The notes under the pieces were generated by a model. It ran no database searches. It was not told the origin of the DNA and saw only the letters and a program-made list of their open reading frames with translations. From Tsukamurella sp. TY48 (GTDB taxonomy: Bacteria; Actinomycetota; Actinomycetes; Mycobacteriales; Mycobacteriaceae): a stretch of 64,000 nt of DNA. Shown here in pieces: positions 36,557 to 45,926 of the stretch. The stretch is taken from assembly GCF_019656655.1 (NCBI RefSeq), contig NZ_BPMV01000001.1:496001-560000 (forward strand), read 5' to 3'. Numbering within the stretch: the stretch's first letter is position 1; each line of letters opens with the position of its first letter. Position numbers and translations under genes: made by a program.

Positions 36557-37360
36557 ATGCCGCATCCGTTCCGTTTCGGCGTCACCGCCATGCCCGTTCC
36601 CGGCCAGGGCCCGTGGCCCGATGTGGCCCGCGCGGTGGAGGCCGCGGGGTTCCACCGCCTGTTCCTCCCCGAGAACCACCCGCTGCCCGACGGGATGACC
36701 TCCGCGGGGGTGGCATTGGGCGCCACCGTCACCCTGGAGGTGGGCACCTTCGTGCTGGCTTCCCCGCTCCACGATCCCCGGCATGTGGCCTGGCAGGCGC
36801 ACTCCCTCGCGACCACCTCGGGCGGGCGCTTCCGATTCGGCATCGGCACCGGACGACCGGATGTGGCGGCGGATGCCGAGGCGCTCGGCGTGCCCTTCGG
36901 CACCGGCTCGGAGCGCCTGGCCCGGGTGGCGGCCACCCTCGACGCCCTCGACGCCGCGGACGGCTCCGGGCCGCACACACCGGTTCTCGTCGCGGCGGGC
37001 GGGCCCAAGGCCCTGCGCCTGGCCGCCGACCGCGCCGACACCATCGCCCTGGCGATCAGCCCCGGGGCCACGCCGGACGAGGCCGAGGCGATCACCTCGG
37101 CGCTGCCCGACCGGGTCGAGATCGCCTCGTCGATCTTCGCGATCGGCGACGACGTTCCGCCCTTCGCGCGACACTTCCTCGGCCCGCACGCCGACGGTCT
37201 GGCCGAACGCGACTCCCTCGCCTGGCTCCCCGGCGACCCCGACGACCTGTGCGCCAAGCTGATCGAGCGCCGTGACCGGTTCGGCATCTCCTGTTTCACG
37301 GTGAGCTCGGAGCTGATGGATGCGATGGCCCCCGCGGTGCAGCGGCTGCGCGACCGCTGA
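36557..37360 (+). CDS. LLM-class (luciferase-like, probably F420-dependent) oxidoreductase
   Basis: A 267-residue TIM-barrel oxidoreductase of the luciferase-like monooxygenase class. Visible features are RFGVTAMPVPGQGPW at the N-terminus, LFLPENHPLP, the RFRFGIGTGRPD loop and the VLVAAGGPKALRLAADRAD segment. In Mycobacteriales most such short LLM proteins use F420 rather than FMN, and the window also encodes the F420-pathway enzyme CofC/FbiD. Substrate unknown. It stands alone between the IclR gene and a convergent pyrophosphatase-like gene. Confidence 0.82.
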   Translation: MPHPFRFGVTAMPVPGQGPWPDVARAVEAAGFHRLFLPENHPLPDGMTSAGVALGATVTLEVGTFVLASPLHDPRHVAWQAHSLATTSGGRFRFGIGTGRPDVAADAEALGVPFGTGSERLARVAATLDALDAADGSGPHTPVLVAAGGPKALRLAADRADTIALAISPGATPDEAEAITSALPDRVEIASSIFAIGDDVPPFARHFLGPHADGLAERDSLAWLPGDPDDLCAKLIERRDRFGISCFTVSSELMDAMAPAVQRLRDR

Positions 37361-37362
37361 TC

Positions 37363-37704
37363 TCACCGGGCGAGGTACGCCCGGGGCAGCAAGAGCCGGC
37401 CGAGAAGGCCGTCCACGGCATCGATCTCGGCGGCGGAGCAGTCCACGAGGAGCTTGATCTCGGTGTCCCGCTTGCCGGGATCGACGATGACGAAGGCGCC
37501 CACCACGCCCCGTCCGGAGGCGGTGCCGCGGAACAGGTCGATGCCCTGCCCGTCGCCCGACACAGTGCCGTTGAGGTAGCCGTAGTCCACGGGGTAGACG
37601 ATCGCCGGGTATCGCGGGTGCCCCGTACCGCGCGGGCGGTCGATCACCACCGTGCTCGAGGCGAGCAGGCCGTCGAGTGCGGCGAAGAAGTCGGTGTCGG
37701 CCAT
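37363..37704 (-). CDS. Inorganic pyrophosphatase-like protein, probably degenerate
   Basis: A 113-residue protein similar to the core of family I soluble pyrophosphatases: STVVIDRPRG, YPVDYGYLNGTVSGDG, and the DPGKRDTEIK segment that matches the second metal site. The first metal motif, normally D-G-D-P-x-D, reads D-G-Q-G-I-D, so the central aspartate is glutamine. The protein is also about 50-60 residues shorter than active enzymes. It may be non-catalytic or have another role. ATG 37704 follows AGGAG; the GTG at 37710 would overlap that site. Confidence 0.72.
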   Translation of the reverse strand: MADTDFFAALDGLLASSTVVIDRPRGTGHPRYPAIVYPVDYGYLNGTVSGDGQGIDLFRGTASGRGVVGAFVIVDPGKRDTEIKLLVDCSAAEIDAVDGLLGRLLLPRAYLAR

Positions 37705-37727
37705 GAGCACTCCTGGAGAACGCGGAA

Positions 37728-37751
37728 GGCCCGGACCGTGTGGTCCGGGCC
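37728..37751 (-). terminator. Terminator of the tRNA array
   Basis: A perfect 10-bp stem (GGCCCGGACC 37728-37737, GGTCCGGGCC 37742-37751) with a GTGT loop, 11 nt beyond the 3' end of the last tRNA-Glu on the minus strand and before the pyrophosphatase-like gene. Confidence 0.75.
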
Positions 37752-37762
37752 ATCCGTCTGCG

Positions 37763-37835
37763 TACCCCCGATGGGATTCGAACCCACGCTACCGCCGTGA
37801 GAGGGCGGCGTCCTAGGCCGCTAGACGACGGGGGC
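37763..37835 (-). tRNA. tRNA-Glu (CTC), copy 1
   Basis: A 73-nt cloverleaf: acceptor GCCCCCG pairs with CGGGGGT, the anticodon arm CCGCC-CTCTCAC-GGCGG has anticodon CTC, and the T-loop is TTCGAAT. CCA is not encoded. It is identical to the copy at 37875-37947. Confidence 0.96.
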
Positions 37836-37874
37836 TAGAACTGCCGATGAAGGTAGCACAACCGACATCGAACG

Positions 37875-37947
37875 TACCCCCGATGGGATTCGAACCCACG
37901 CTACCGCCGTGAGAGGGCGGCGTCCTAGGCCGCTAGACGACGGGGGC
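37875..37947 (-). tRNA. tRNA-Glu (CTC), copy 2
   Basis: Identical in all 73 positions to copy 1, separated from it by 39 nt. Both follow tRNA-Gln on the minus strand. Confidence 0.96.
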
Positions 37948-37984
37948 TAGGACACGCTTCCACTCGCGCAGAAGCGTTGTCACG

Positions 37985-38056
37985 CTGGCCTACCAGGACT
38001 CGAACCTAGAATGGCTGAACCAGAATCAGCTGTGTTGCCAATTACACCATAGGCCA
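37985..38056 (-). tRNA. tRNA-Gln (CTG)
   Basis: A 72-nt cloverleaf: acceptor TGGCCTA pairs with TAGGCCA, the anticodon loop ATTCTGGTT has CTG, the T-loop is TTCGAGT and the discriminator is G. Lacking a GlnRS, actinobacteria charge this tRNA with glutamate by GltX and amidate it with GatCAB, both partly encoded in this window. Confidence 0.96.
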
Positions 38057-38148
38057 ATGACTCGCCTCGGGGATGTTTCCAACCCCGTTTTGAGCCGCGA
38101 TTCAGCGTACCCACCGGAAACGGATACGCCAAATCGGCTGGTCAACCC

Positions 38149-39654
38149 CTACTGGCCCGCGGCACCGTCGGCGGGCACCAGCGCACGCGCCGAGGCCAGC
38201 CGGCCCAGGGTGCGCTCGCGCCCCAGCAGCTCCAGCGATTCGAACAGCGGGGGGCTCACGGGCGAGCCGGTGACGCCCACGCGGATCGGGGCGTAGGCCT
38301 TGCGGGGCTTGAGCTCCAGCTCGTCGATCAGCTTGCCCTTGAGCGCCGCCTCGATGGCCTCGGTGGTCCACGCGTCGAGTCCGGCGAGCGCCTCGGAGGC
38401 GGCGTCGAGCACCTGGCCGGCATCGGCCTTGATGTTCTTCGCGGCCGCGGCGGGATCGACCGTGAACTCGGCCTCGTCCACGTAGAGGAACTTCAGCAGG
38501 TCCCAGGCGTCGCCCAGCACCACGATGCGGGTCTGCACCAGATCGGCCGCCGTGGCGAACTCCGGTCCCAGCTGCGCATCGGTGACGTGCCCGCGCTCGA
38601 TGAGGAAGGCGCGCAGGCGGGCGGCGAAGTCCTCGGCGGTGAGCAGGCGGATGTGCTCGGCGTTGATCGCATCGGCCTTCTTCTGGTCGAAGCGGGCGGG
38701 ATTCGAGTTCACCCGGTGCACGTCGAAGGCGGCGATCATCTCGTCGAGGCTGAAGACGTCGATGTCGGCGGAGATGCCCCAGCCGAGCAGCGCGAGGTAG
38801 TTGAGCAGTCCCTCGGGGATGAAGCCGCGGTCGCGGTGGTGGAAGAGGTTCGACTCCGGATCCCGCTTGGAGAGCTTCTTGTTGCCCTCGCCCATCACGA
38901 ACGGCAGGTGCCCGAACTCGGGGGTGAAATCGGCCACACCGATCTGCTGCAGCGCCTCGTACAGGGCGATCTGCCGCGGGGTGGAGCTGAGCAGGTCCTC
39001 ACCGCGCAGCACGTGGGTGATCTTCATCAGCGCGTCGTCGACGGGGTTGACCAGGGTGTACAGCGGGTCGCCGTTCGCGCGGGTGAGCGCGAAATCGGGC
39101 ACGCTGCCCGCGGCGAAACTGGTCTCACCGCGCACCATGTCGTTCCACGCGAGATCGCGATCGGGCATCCGCAGCCGCACCACGGGGCTGCGACCCTCGG
39201 CGACGAACGCCGCCCGCTGCTCCTGCGTGAGGTCGCGATCGAAGTTGTCGTAGCCCAGCTTCGGGTTGCGGCCGGCGGCCACGTGCCGCGCCTCCACCTC
39301 CTCGGGGGTGGAGAAGGCCTCGTAGGCCAGGCCCGCGTCCAGCAGCTTGCGCACCACGTCCAGGTGCAGGTCCTTGCGCTCGGACTGCCGGTAGGGGCCG
39401 TAGGGGCCGCCCACCTCGGGGCCCTCGTCCCAGTTCAGGCCCAGCCAGCGCAGCGATTCCAGGATCGCGGCGTAGCTCTCCTCGCTGTCGCGGGCGGCAT
39501 CGGTGTCCTCGATGCGGAAGACGAAGGTGCCGCCGGTATGGCGGGCGTGCGCGAAGTTGAACAGCGCGGTGCGCACCATGCCCACGTGCGGGATACCAGT
39601 GGGCGACGGGCAGAAGCGCACGCGGACGGCGGGGTTCGAGGAGAGCTCAGTCAC
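38149..39654 (-). CDS. gltX: Glutamyl-tRNA synthetase (non-discriminating type expected)
   Basis: A class I synthetase of 501 residues. The HIGH-type signature is [20 protein letters not shown] and the KMSKS equivalent is KKLSKRD. In actinobacteria the single GltX usually charges both tRNA-Glu and tRNA-Gln. The start is GTG 39654, supported by TACGCT (39667-39662) 7 nt upstream; the longer frame from 39681 would begin upstream of that box. tRNA-Gln and two tRNA-Glu lie downstream in the same orientation, about 92 bp after the stop. Confidence 0.95.
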   Translation of the reverse strand: MTELSSNPAVRVRFCPSPTGIPHVGMVRTALFNFAHARHTGGTFVFRIEDTDAARDSEESYAAILESLRWLGLNWDEGPEVGGPYGPYRQSERKDLHLDVVRKLLDAGLAYEAFSTPEEVEARHVAAGRNPKLGYDNFDRDLTQEQRAAFVAEGRSPVVRLRMPDRDLAWNDMVRGETSFAAGSVPDFALTRANGDPLYTLVNPVDDALMKITHVLRGEDLLSSTPRQIALYEALQQIGVADFTPEFGHLPFVMGEGNKKLSKRDPESNLFHHRDRGFIPEGLLNYLALLGWGISADIDVFSLDEMIAAFDVHRVNSNPARFDQKKADAINAEHIRLLTAEDFAARLRAFLIERGHVTDAQLGPEFATAADLVQTRIVVLGDAWDLLKFLYVDEAEFTVDPAAAAKNIKADAGQVLDAASEALAGLDAWTTEAIEAALKGKLIDELELKPRKAYAPIRVGVTGSPVSPPLFESLELLGRERTLGRLASARALVPADGAAGQ

Positions 39655-39734
39655 GGCTACCAGCGTAGTCGCCGTGCACACGCGGAGGTTCGAGCGCTCG
39701 GCGCCGGACCTTCAGTGACGACAGTCGGACGTTT

Positions 39735-39869
39735 GCAGCGCGCGCGCTGGCACAGCGGATCCGCCGCGCCGTCGCGGGATTCGTGGCCACGGGACGCCCC
39801 GCGCACCCCGCGTGGGAGGCGTACCGCCCCGGCGAGCCGGGGACGGTGCGCATCATCGACCGGGAGTAA
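39735..39869 (+). pseudogene. C-terminal remnant of a type B carboxylesterase
   Basis: An open frame ending at TAA 39867-39869 encodes about 45 residues that look like the extreme C-terminus of carboxylesterase/para-nitrobenzyl esterase proteins: A-R-A-L-A-Q-R-I-R-R-A-V, then F-V-A-T-G-R-P-A-H-P-A-W-E-A-Y and T-V-R-I-I. There is no suitable start codon or ribosome site. Upstream the frame continues only to a TAG at about 39667, inside the gltX promoter. The stop abuts the hydrolase stop on the other strand. I read it as the tail of a deleted gene. Confidence 0.65.
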
Positions 39870-40643
39870 TCAGCGGTCCTCGGCGAGGCTGGTGAGCGTG
39901 CCGATGCCCTCGACGGTGACGGCCACGTGCTGTCCGGCGCGGATCGGTCCGACGCCCTCGGGGGTGCCGGTGAGGATCACATCGCCGGGGAGCAGGGTCA
40001 TCACCGAGGAGATCCACTCCACGATGTCGCCGATCGAGTGGATCATCAGCGAGGTGCGGGAGTCCTGCTTGATCTCGCCGTCGAGTTCGGTGTAGATCCG
40101 GGCGTCCGAGGGGTCGAAATCGGTCTCGATCCAGGGGCCCAGCGGGCAGAAGCTGTCGTAGCTCTTGGCGCGGGTCCACTGGCCGTCGTGCGCCTGCTGA
40201 TCGCGGGCGGTCACGTCGTTGGCCACGGTGTAGCCGAGGATGACGTCCTTGGCGCGTGCGGCGGCCACATCGCGGCACGGCTGGCCGATCACCACGGCGA
40301 GCTCGCCCTCGTAGTCCACCTGCTGTGAGTTCCGGGGCAGCTTGATCGGCGCGAGCGGGCCCACGATCGAGGTGTTGGGCTTGATGAAGATCACCGGATC
40401 CTTGGGTGCCTCGCCACCCATCTCCGCGGCGTGCGCCGCGTAGTTCTTGCCGATGCAGATCACCTTGCTGGCGAGGATCGGCGCGAGCAGCCGCACATCG
40501 TCGAGAGCCCAGCTGCGCCCGGTGAACTCCGGTGTGCCGAAGGGGTGTTCGGAGATCTCGCGTGCCCGCGCACCGTCGTCCGGGTCTCCCTCGATGGCCG
40601 CGAACGCGACTCCGTCACTGCTGGCGATTCGTGCAAGGCGCAT
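39870..40643 (-). CDS. Fumarylacetoacetate hydrolase family protein
   Basis: A 257-residue FAH-superfamily protein. The N-terminal third is variable; the catalytic domain starts at KVICIGKNYAAHAAEM and has the metal ligands in VDYEGELAVVIG plus the ANDVTARD loop. Family members hydrolyse fumarylpyruvate, acylpyruvates or oxaloacetate, so the substrate is open. The corresponding mycobacterial gene beside gltX is Rv2993c (from memory). TAGGCT (40655-40650) lies 6 nt before the ATG, indicating a leaderless transcript. Confidence 0.87.
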   Translation of the reverse strand: MRLARIASSDGVAFAAIEGDPDDGARAREISEHPFGTPEFTGRSWALDDVRLLAPILASKVICIGKNYAAHAAEMGGEAPKDPVIFIKPNTSIVGPLAPIKLPRNSQQVDYEGELAVVIGQPCRDVAAARAKDVILGYTVANDVTARDQQAHDGQWTRAKSYDSFCPLGPWIETDFDPSDARIYTELDGEIKQDSRTSLMIHSIGDIVEWISSVMTLLPGDVILTGTPEGVGPIRAGQHVAVTVEGIGTLTSLAEDR

Positions 40644-40733
40644 GCCGCGAGCCTACCGTTTGGCCGGGTTACTTCGATCCGCTAGGCTTCGTCTCAGATG
40701 TTAAGCATGCAATCTCACTAGTTGGGAGTCGCG

Positions 40734-41957
40734 ATGGAGATGTCCGCCGCCCGCCGCTGGTGGATCCTGGCGGTCTCCATGACCGCCGCGATCACCACCA
40801 CCGCCACTGTGAACTGCACCGCCTTCCTCCTCCCCCAGCTCATCCAGGACGGTCTCAGCCCGCAGCGCGCGGGACTGTTCGCCGCCGCTGCGCCCGCCGG
40901 ACTCCTGCTGACCACCATCCTGTGGGGTGCGATGATCGATCGCTACGGCGAGCGGCACGTGCTCCTGGTGAGCCTCGCCGGTGCCACCGCCGGTCTCGCG
41001 GGCACCGTCGTCGCCTTCGCCGCGCACGCACCGCTGCCGGTGGTCGCGATCGGTCTGTTCATGTCGTCGGCGATGGCGGCGAGCGGGAACGGCGCCAGCG
41101 GACGGATCGTGGTGGGCTGGTTCCCCGCCTCCAGTCGCGGTACCGCGATGGGCATCCGCCAGACCTCGCAGCCGCTGGGCATCGCCCTGCTCTCACTCAC
41201 GATGCCGCTGCTCGCGAACCGGGTGGGCCTGACCGCCGCCATGCTGGTCCCGCTCACCGTGGCCGCGATCTCCCTGATCCTGGTGTGGGCGTTCATCATC
41301 GACCCGCCGCGGCCCGAGAGCGGTCCCGCCGCCGCGGAGGCCCGCGCCAATCCGTACCGCGAGGATTCCTTCCTGGCCCGCATCCACGCGGTCTCCCTGC
41401 TGCTGGTGCTGCCGCAGGGCGCGGTGTGGACGTGGGGCATCACCTGGCTGATCATCGGCTTGCACTGGACGCCCGCCACCGCAGGCCTGCTGGTCTCCGC
41501 CAGCCAGCTCTGCGGCGCGCTGGGGCGGATCGCCGCGGGCGCCTGGTCGGACCGGCTCGGGTCGCGCACCGCGCCCATCAAGTGGATCGCCCTGGGCGCC
41601 GCCGCGTCGATGGGCGCACTCGGCGCGCTCACCGCCATCGGATCACCGGTCGCGGTGGCGGTCTTCCTGATCGCCTCGGTCGTCACCGTCGCCGACAACG
41701 GCCTGGCCTTCACCGCCATCGCCGAGAAGGCCGGCCCGTACTACAGCGGGCGCGCCCTCGGCATCCAGAACACCGGCCAGTTCATCGTGACCACGGCGGC
41801 GGGACCGATCCTCGGAACGCTGATCCACGCCACCGGTTTCGCCGCCGCGTTCGGCATCGTCGCCCTGGCCCCGCTGCTCGCCTACCCCCTCGTCCCCCGC
41901 GATGCGCAACCGCGGGAACGGGAACGGGAGCCGGCACCGTCGACCACCCCCTCCTGA
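40734..41957 (+). CDS. Major facilitator superfamily transporter
   Basis: A 407-residue MFS protein with about 12 hydrophobic segments. The loop 2-3 motif is GAMIDRYGERHVLL, and a matching AAGAWSDRLGSR lies in the second half. It resembles the nitrate/oxalate-formate-type or drug transporters found next to leuB in mycobacteria (Rv2994, from memory). Substrate unknown. ATG 40734 follows GGGAG; an in-frame TTG at 40722 is a weaker choice. The stop codon lies within a large terminator hairpin. Confidence 0.87.
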   Translation: MEMSAARRWWILAVSMTAAITTTATVNCTAFLLPQLIQDGLSPQRAGLFAAAAPAGLLLTTILWGAMIDRYGERHVLLVSLAGATAGLAGTVVAFAAHAPLPVVAIGLFMSSAMAASGNGASGRIVVGWFPASSRGTAMGIRQTSQPLGIALLSLTMPLLANRVGLTAAMLVPLTVAAISLILVWAFIIDPPRPESGPAAAEARANPYREDSFLARIHAVSLLLVLPQGAVWTWGITWLIIGLHWTPATAGLLVSASQLCGALGRIAAGAWSDRLGSRTAPIKWIALGAAASMGALGALTAIGSPVAVAVFLIASVVTVADNGLAFTAIAEKAGPYYSGRALGIQNTGQFIVTTAAGPILGTLIHATGFAAAFGIVALAPLLAYPLVPRDAQPREREREPAPSTTPS

Positions 41958-42019
41958 CTTAACAGCGTTAGCCCACACCGCTTCCTGGGGAAACAGCGTG
42001 GGCTAACGACGTTAAGTCA
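41955..42019. terminator. Long bidirectional terminator between the MFS gene and leuB
   Basis: Imperfect inverted repeat: TGACTTAAC (41955-41963) pairs with GTTAAGTCA (42011-42019), and CGTTAGCCCAC pairs with GTGGGCTAACG, separated by a 2-nt mismatch. The stop codon of the MFS gene forms the first three bases of the stem. Confidence 0.75.
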
Positions 42020-42030
42020 GAGAACGGGGC

Positions 42031-43047
42031 CTAGCGGAGGGCGGCGGCAATGCGGTCGCCGACCTCGACGGTGCGGATCGGGGCGTCGCCACGGGCCTCG
42101 AGATCGGCCGCGACGGCGGTCTCGATCCGCTGCGCGCCCTCCTCGTTGCCGAGGTGACGCAGCAGCATCGCCGCGGACAGGATGGCCGCGGTGGGGTCCG
42201 CGATGCCCTGGCCCACGATGTCGGGGGCGCTGCCGTGCACGGGCTCGAACATCGACGGGTTGGTGCCCGTCGCATCGATGTTGCCCGATGCGGCCAGGCC
42301 GATGCCGCCCGAGACCGCGCCGGCCTCATCGGTGAGGATGTCGCCGAACAGGTTGTCGGTGACGATCACGTCGAACCGCGACGGGTCGGTCACCAGGTAG
42401 ATGGTGGCCGCGTCGATGTGGCTGTAATCCACGGCGACATCGGGGAACTCGCGCGCCACCTCGTCGACGGTGCGCTGCCACAGGCCGCCGCCGTAGACGA
42501 GCACGTTGGTCTTGTGCACCAGCGTGAGCTTCTTGCGGCGGGTCTGCGCGAGCGCGAAGGCGTAGCGCACCACGCGCTCCGCGCCGAAGCGGGTGTTCAC
42601 CGAGGTCTCGTTGGCCACCTCGTGCGGGGTGCCCACGCGGATCGCGCCGCCGTTGCCGGTGTACGCGCCCTCGGTGCCCTCGCGGACCACCACGAAATCG
42701 ATCTCGCCCGGGTTCTTCAGGGGCGATTCGACGCCGGGGAACAGCTTGGAGGGCCGCAGGTTCACGTGATGGTCGAGCGCGAACCGCATCTTCAGCAGCA
42801 GGCCGCGCTCCAGCACGCCCGGCGGCACCTTGCGCGGATCGCCGATGGCGCCGAGCAGGATCGCGTCGTGCTCGCGCAGCGACGCCAGATCCTCGTCGGT
42901 CAGCAGCTCGCCATTGCGCTCATAGCGACGCGAACCCAGGTCGTAGTCGGTGGTCTCGAACTCGCCGACCACCACGCGGAGCACCTTGAGGGCTTCCGCC
43001 ACCACCTTGGGGCCGATACCGTCCCCGCCGATCACCGCGAGCTTCAC
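42031..43047 (-). CDS. leuB: 3-isopropylmalate dehydrogenase
   Basis: LeuB oxidises and decarboxylates 3-isopropylmalate to 2-ketoisocaproate with NAD. The 338-residue protein starts with [14 protein letters not shown] and has the metal/substrate motif [19 protein letters not shown] 43047 overlaps the serA stop (GTGA), so leuB is translationally coupled to serA. The serA-leuB order also occurs in mycobacteria, linking serine and leucine synthesis in one transcript. Confidence 0.97.
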   Translation of the reverse strand: MKLAVIGGDGIGPKVVAEALKVLRVVVGEFETTDYDLGSRRYERNGELLTDEDLASLREHDAILLGAIGDPRKVPPGVLERGLLLKMRFALDHHVNLRPSKLFPGVESPLKNPGEIDFVVVREGTEGAYTGNGGAIRVGTPHEVANETSVNTRFGAERVVRYAFALAQTRRKKLTLVHKTNVLVYGGGLWQRTVDEVAREFPDVAVDYSHIDAATIYLVTDPSRFDVIVTDNLFGDILTDEAGAVSGGIGLAASGNIDATGTNPSMFEPVHGSAPDIVGQGIADPTAAILSAAMLLRHLGNEEGAQRIETAVAADLEARGDAPIRTVEVGDRIAAALR

Positions 43048-44630
43048 GACAGGTCCACCTGCACCACGGTGGTGGCCGAGACGGCGTCGCTGATCTTCTG
43101 CTGCACATCGGCCGGCACCGGCTGGCTCACGCGCAGCAGCACGGTGGCACCGTCGCCCTCGGCGTCCTGGCTGAGCGCCGCGGCCTGGATGTCGATGCCG
43201 GCGTCACCGAGCACGGTGCCCAGCTTGCCCAGCGAGCCCGGCTGATCCGGGTACGCGACGTACAGGTTCAGGCCCTCGGCACGCAGGTCGAAGTTGCGGC
43301 CGTTGATGTTGGTGACCTTCTGCACCTGGCCCAGGCCCGACAGGGTGCCGGAGACATTGTGCACGGTGCCGTCGCCGTACACGGCGCGCACGTCCACGAG
43401 GCTGCGGTGGTTGGGGCTCTCGGAGAGCTTCTCCAGCTCGGCGCTCACGCCGCGCTCCTCCGCGAGGGCGGGGGCGTTGACGAAGGTGACGGCGTCCTCG
43501 ATGACGGCCGAGAACAGGCCGCGCAGGGCCGAGAGCTGCAGGATCTCGACGTTCTCGCTGGCCAGCTCGCCGCGCACGGTGACGCCGACCTTCTCGGGCA
43601 GCGGGCCGGGCAGGCCGCCCAGCACCACACCGAGCTTGCGGGTGAGCTCGAGCCAGGGCGCGACCTCCTCGTCGACGGCGCCGCCCTTGACGTTCACGGC
43701 GTCGGGAACGAACTCGCCGGCGAGCGCCAGCTGCACGCTCTTGGCGACATCGGTGCCGGCGCGGTCCTGGGCCTCCGAGGTCGAGGCGCCCAGGTGCGGG
43801 GTCACCACGACCTGCGGCAGCTCGAACAGCGGGCTGTCGGTGCAGGGCTCGGTCTCGAAGACGTCGAGTCCGGCACCGAAGACGTGGCCCGAGGTGATGG
43901 CGTCGGCGAGCGCCTGCTCGTCGACGAGGCCGCCGCGGGCGGCGTTGACGATGATGACGCCCTTCTTGGTCTTGGCCAGCAGCTCGCGACCGATGAGGCC
44001 CTTGGTCTCCGGGGTCTTCGGCAGGTGCACGGTGATCAGGTCGGCGCGCTCGACGAGCTCGTCGAGGGTCACCAGCTCGATGCCGAGCTGCGCGGCGCGG
44101 GCCGGGCTCACGTAGGGGTCGTAGGCGATGATCTTGGTCTCGAACGCGGCCAGGCGCTGCGCGACGAGCTGGCCGATGCGGCCCATGCCCACCACGCCGA
44201 CGGTCTTGCCGAAGATCTCGACACCGTTGAACTTGCTGCGCTTCCACTCGTGCTCGCGCAGCGTGGCGTCGGCGGCGGGGATCTGCCGGGCGGTGGCCAG
44301 CAGCAGCGCGACGGCGTGCTCGGCGGCGGTGTGGATGTTCGACGTGGGCGCGTTGACCACGAGAACGCCGCGCTCGGTGGCGGCGGGAACGTCGACGTTG
44401 TCCAGGCCGACGCCGGCGCGGGCCACGATCTTCAGCTTGGTGGCGGCCGCGAGGACCTCGGCGTCGACGGTGGTCGCCGAGCGCACCAGCAGCGCATCGG
44501 CCTCGGGGACCGCGGCCAGCAGTGCGGGACGGTCCGGACCGTCGACCCACTTCACCTCGACGCCGTCGCCGAGCGCCTCCACTGTCGACGGTGCCAGCTT
44601 GTCGGCGATCAATACCACGGGACGGCTCAC
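43044..44630 (-). CDS. serA: D-3-phosphoglycerate dehydrogenase
   Basis: SerA commits 3-phosphoglycerate to serine synthesis. The 528-residue protein is the long type: catalytic and NAD domains ([29 protein letters not shown]), an allosteric substrate-binding region, and a C-terminal ACT domain (about 455-528) that binds serine. GTG 44630 has AGGAG 7 nt upstream, and the following gene starts inside its stop codon. Confidence 0.97.
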   Translation of the reverse strand: MSRPVVLIADKLAPSTVEALGDGVEVKWVDGPDRPALLAAVPEADALLVRSATTVDAEVLAAATKLKIVARAGVGLDNVDVPAATERGVLVVNAPTSNIHTAAEHAVALLLATARQIPAADATLREHEWKRSKFNGVEIFGKTVGVVGMGRIGQLVAQRLAAFETKIIAYDPYVSPARAAQLGIELVTLDELVERADLITVHLPKTPETKGLIGRELLAKTKKGVIIVNAARGGLVDEQALADAITSGHVFGAGLDVFETEPCTDSPLFELPQVVVTPHLGASTSEAQDRAGTDVAKSVQLALAGEFVPDAVNVKGGAVDEEVAPWLELTRKLGVVLGGLPGPLPEKVGVTVRGELASENVEILQLSALRGLFSAVIEDAVTFVNAPALAEERGVSAELEKLSESPNHRSLVDVRAVYGDGTVHNVSGTLSGLGQVQKVTNINGRNFDLRAEGLNLYVAYPDQPGSLGKLGTVLGDAGIDIQAAALSQDAEGDGATVLLRVSQPVPADVQQKISDAVSATTVVQVDLS

Positions 44631-44669
44631 TTGCGCTCCTCAATCAGGGTGCCGGTTGTGGCCTGAAGC

Positions 44670-45926
44670 TTAGTGACCTGCGGGGCGCCCACCTGCCGCC
44701 GGGTCGCACACGAGCAGCGCGACCTCCACATCGAGGCGATCGGCACCGATGCCGCGGCCACGCCGCTCCAGGGCGCGCTGCACCCGGTACTTCACCGAGT
44801 TCGGGTGCAGGTTCAGTTCCGCGGCCGCGGCCTTGAACCCTCCGCCGTGCCGCAGGTACACCGCGAGGGTGCCGCGTAGGCGGGCGTCGGATTCGGTGTC
44901 GTCGGCCAGCGGTCCCAGGACGTCCCGCGCCCATCGCCCCGCCGCGGCCGGGTCCGCACCGATGAGCGCCGCCACCATCACCCCGGGGTCGCCCGCGAAG
45001 ACCACGGGACGCTCCCCCGCGCTGCGCCGCACCGCGGCGGCCTCGGCGTACGACCGGCGGAAGCCCTCCACGCCGGGGCGCACGGCTCCGAAGGCCACCC
45101 GCGGACCGTCGCCCGACGGTGCGGCGAAGGCCCGCGCCCGGTCGATCGCCTCGACCGGGTCGGCCACCGGCAGCCAGCCCCAGACGGTGCGCTGATCGGC
45201 GGCCAGCAGCAGCGGCGCCTCCACGGGGCCGACGGCGGTGGCGAGCTCACGAACGTAGGACTCGAGCCGCTCCACGCGGTCGGTCTCGTCGGGGTACGAG
45301 GCGATCAGCGCGAGGTGGTGGCGGCGCAGTGGATAGCCGAGGGCGAGCGAGGCGGCGTCGATGTCGACGGGGCCGTCGTGCGCGAGCAGCTCGCGCACGC
45401 GCGCCACCCGGGCCCCGGACCGGGCCTGCATCCACCGGTCGCGCTCGCGCTGGTAGGCGGTGATGACGGTCTCGATCACGGTGTCGGAGTACGCGAAGGA
45501 CCAGTCGGTGATCCATTCGTGCGCGGCGAGTTTCTGTTCCGCGGCGAGGCCGGTGGCGCGAACGGCGTCGTGCATCTGCCGCACCATGCTCGCCTGGCCG
45601 AGACGGTAGGCGCGCACCAGCGCGGTCACCGGCAGGCCGCGTTGGGCGAGCCGCCGCGGGTACTCCATCGCGGCGAGCGGCGCCTCGATGGAGGCCGGAT
45701 CGACGCCGAGCACCATGGCGTGCAGCACGGTGTCGACGTTGCCCGCGACACTCGCGGCCAGGGCGAGTTCGAGGGCGTGATCACCGCGCAGCTCCGGGAT
45801 CTCGGCCAGCATCAGCGCGGTCATCCGATCGGCAACCGTGTGCGGTTCCAACGAGGTCAGCACGCCGGCCACGGTGGACCCGATGGGATCGGAGCCGAGT
45901 TCGGGACTGCCCGACGACTGTCTCAT
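44670..45926 (-). CDS. PucR/CdaR-type transcriptional regulator
   Basis: A 418-residue regulator with the PucR C-terminal helix-turn-helix (LAVYLRHGGGFKAAAAELNLHPNSVKYRVQR) and a GGDEF-like middle domain without catalytic residues. The N-terminal ~150 residues are an RsbR/sensor-like helical domain common in mycobacterial PucR proteins. It diverges from the acyl-CoA ligase operon with a 150-bp gap, the usual place for the regulator of that operon. TAGCCT (45938-45933) lies 6 nt before ATG 45926. Confidence 0.87.
   Translation of the reverse strand: MRQSSGSPELGSDPIGSTVAGVLTSLEPHTVADRMTALMLAEIPELRGDHALELALAASVAGNVDTVLHAMVLGVDPASIEAPLAAMEYPRRLAQRGLPVTALVRAYRLGQASMVRQMHDAVRATGLAAEQKLAAHEWITDWSFAYSDTVIETVITAYQRERDRWMQARSGARVARVRELLAHDGPVDIDAASLALGYPLRRHHLALIASYPDETDRVERLESYVRELATAVGPVEAPLLLAADQRTVWGWLPVADPVEAIDRARAFAAPSGDGPRVAFGAVRPGVEGFRRSYAEAAAVRRSAGERPVVFAGDPGVMVAALIGADPAAAGRWARDVLGPLADDTESDARLRGTLAVYLRHGGGFKAAAAELNLHPNSVKYRVQRALERRGRGIGADRLDVEVALLVCDPAAGGRPAGH

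Noticed and set aside
37763-37947. Two identical tRNA-Glu copies as direct repeats flanking an integrated element
   Set aside because: Only 39 nt lie between them and no integrase is present; this is a simple tRNA duplication.
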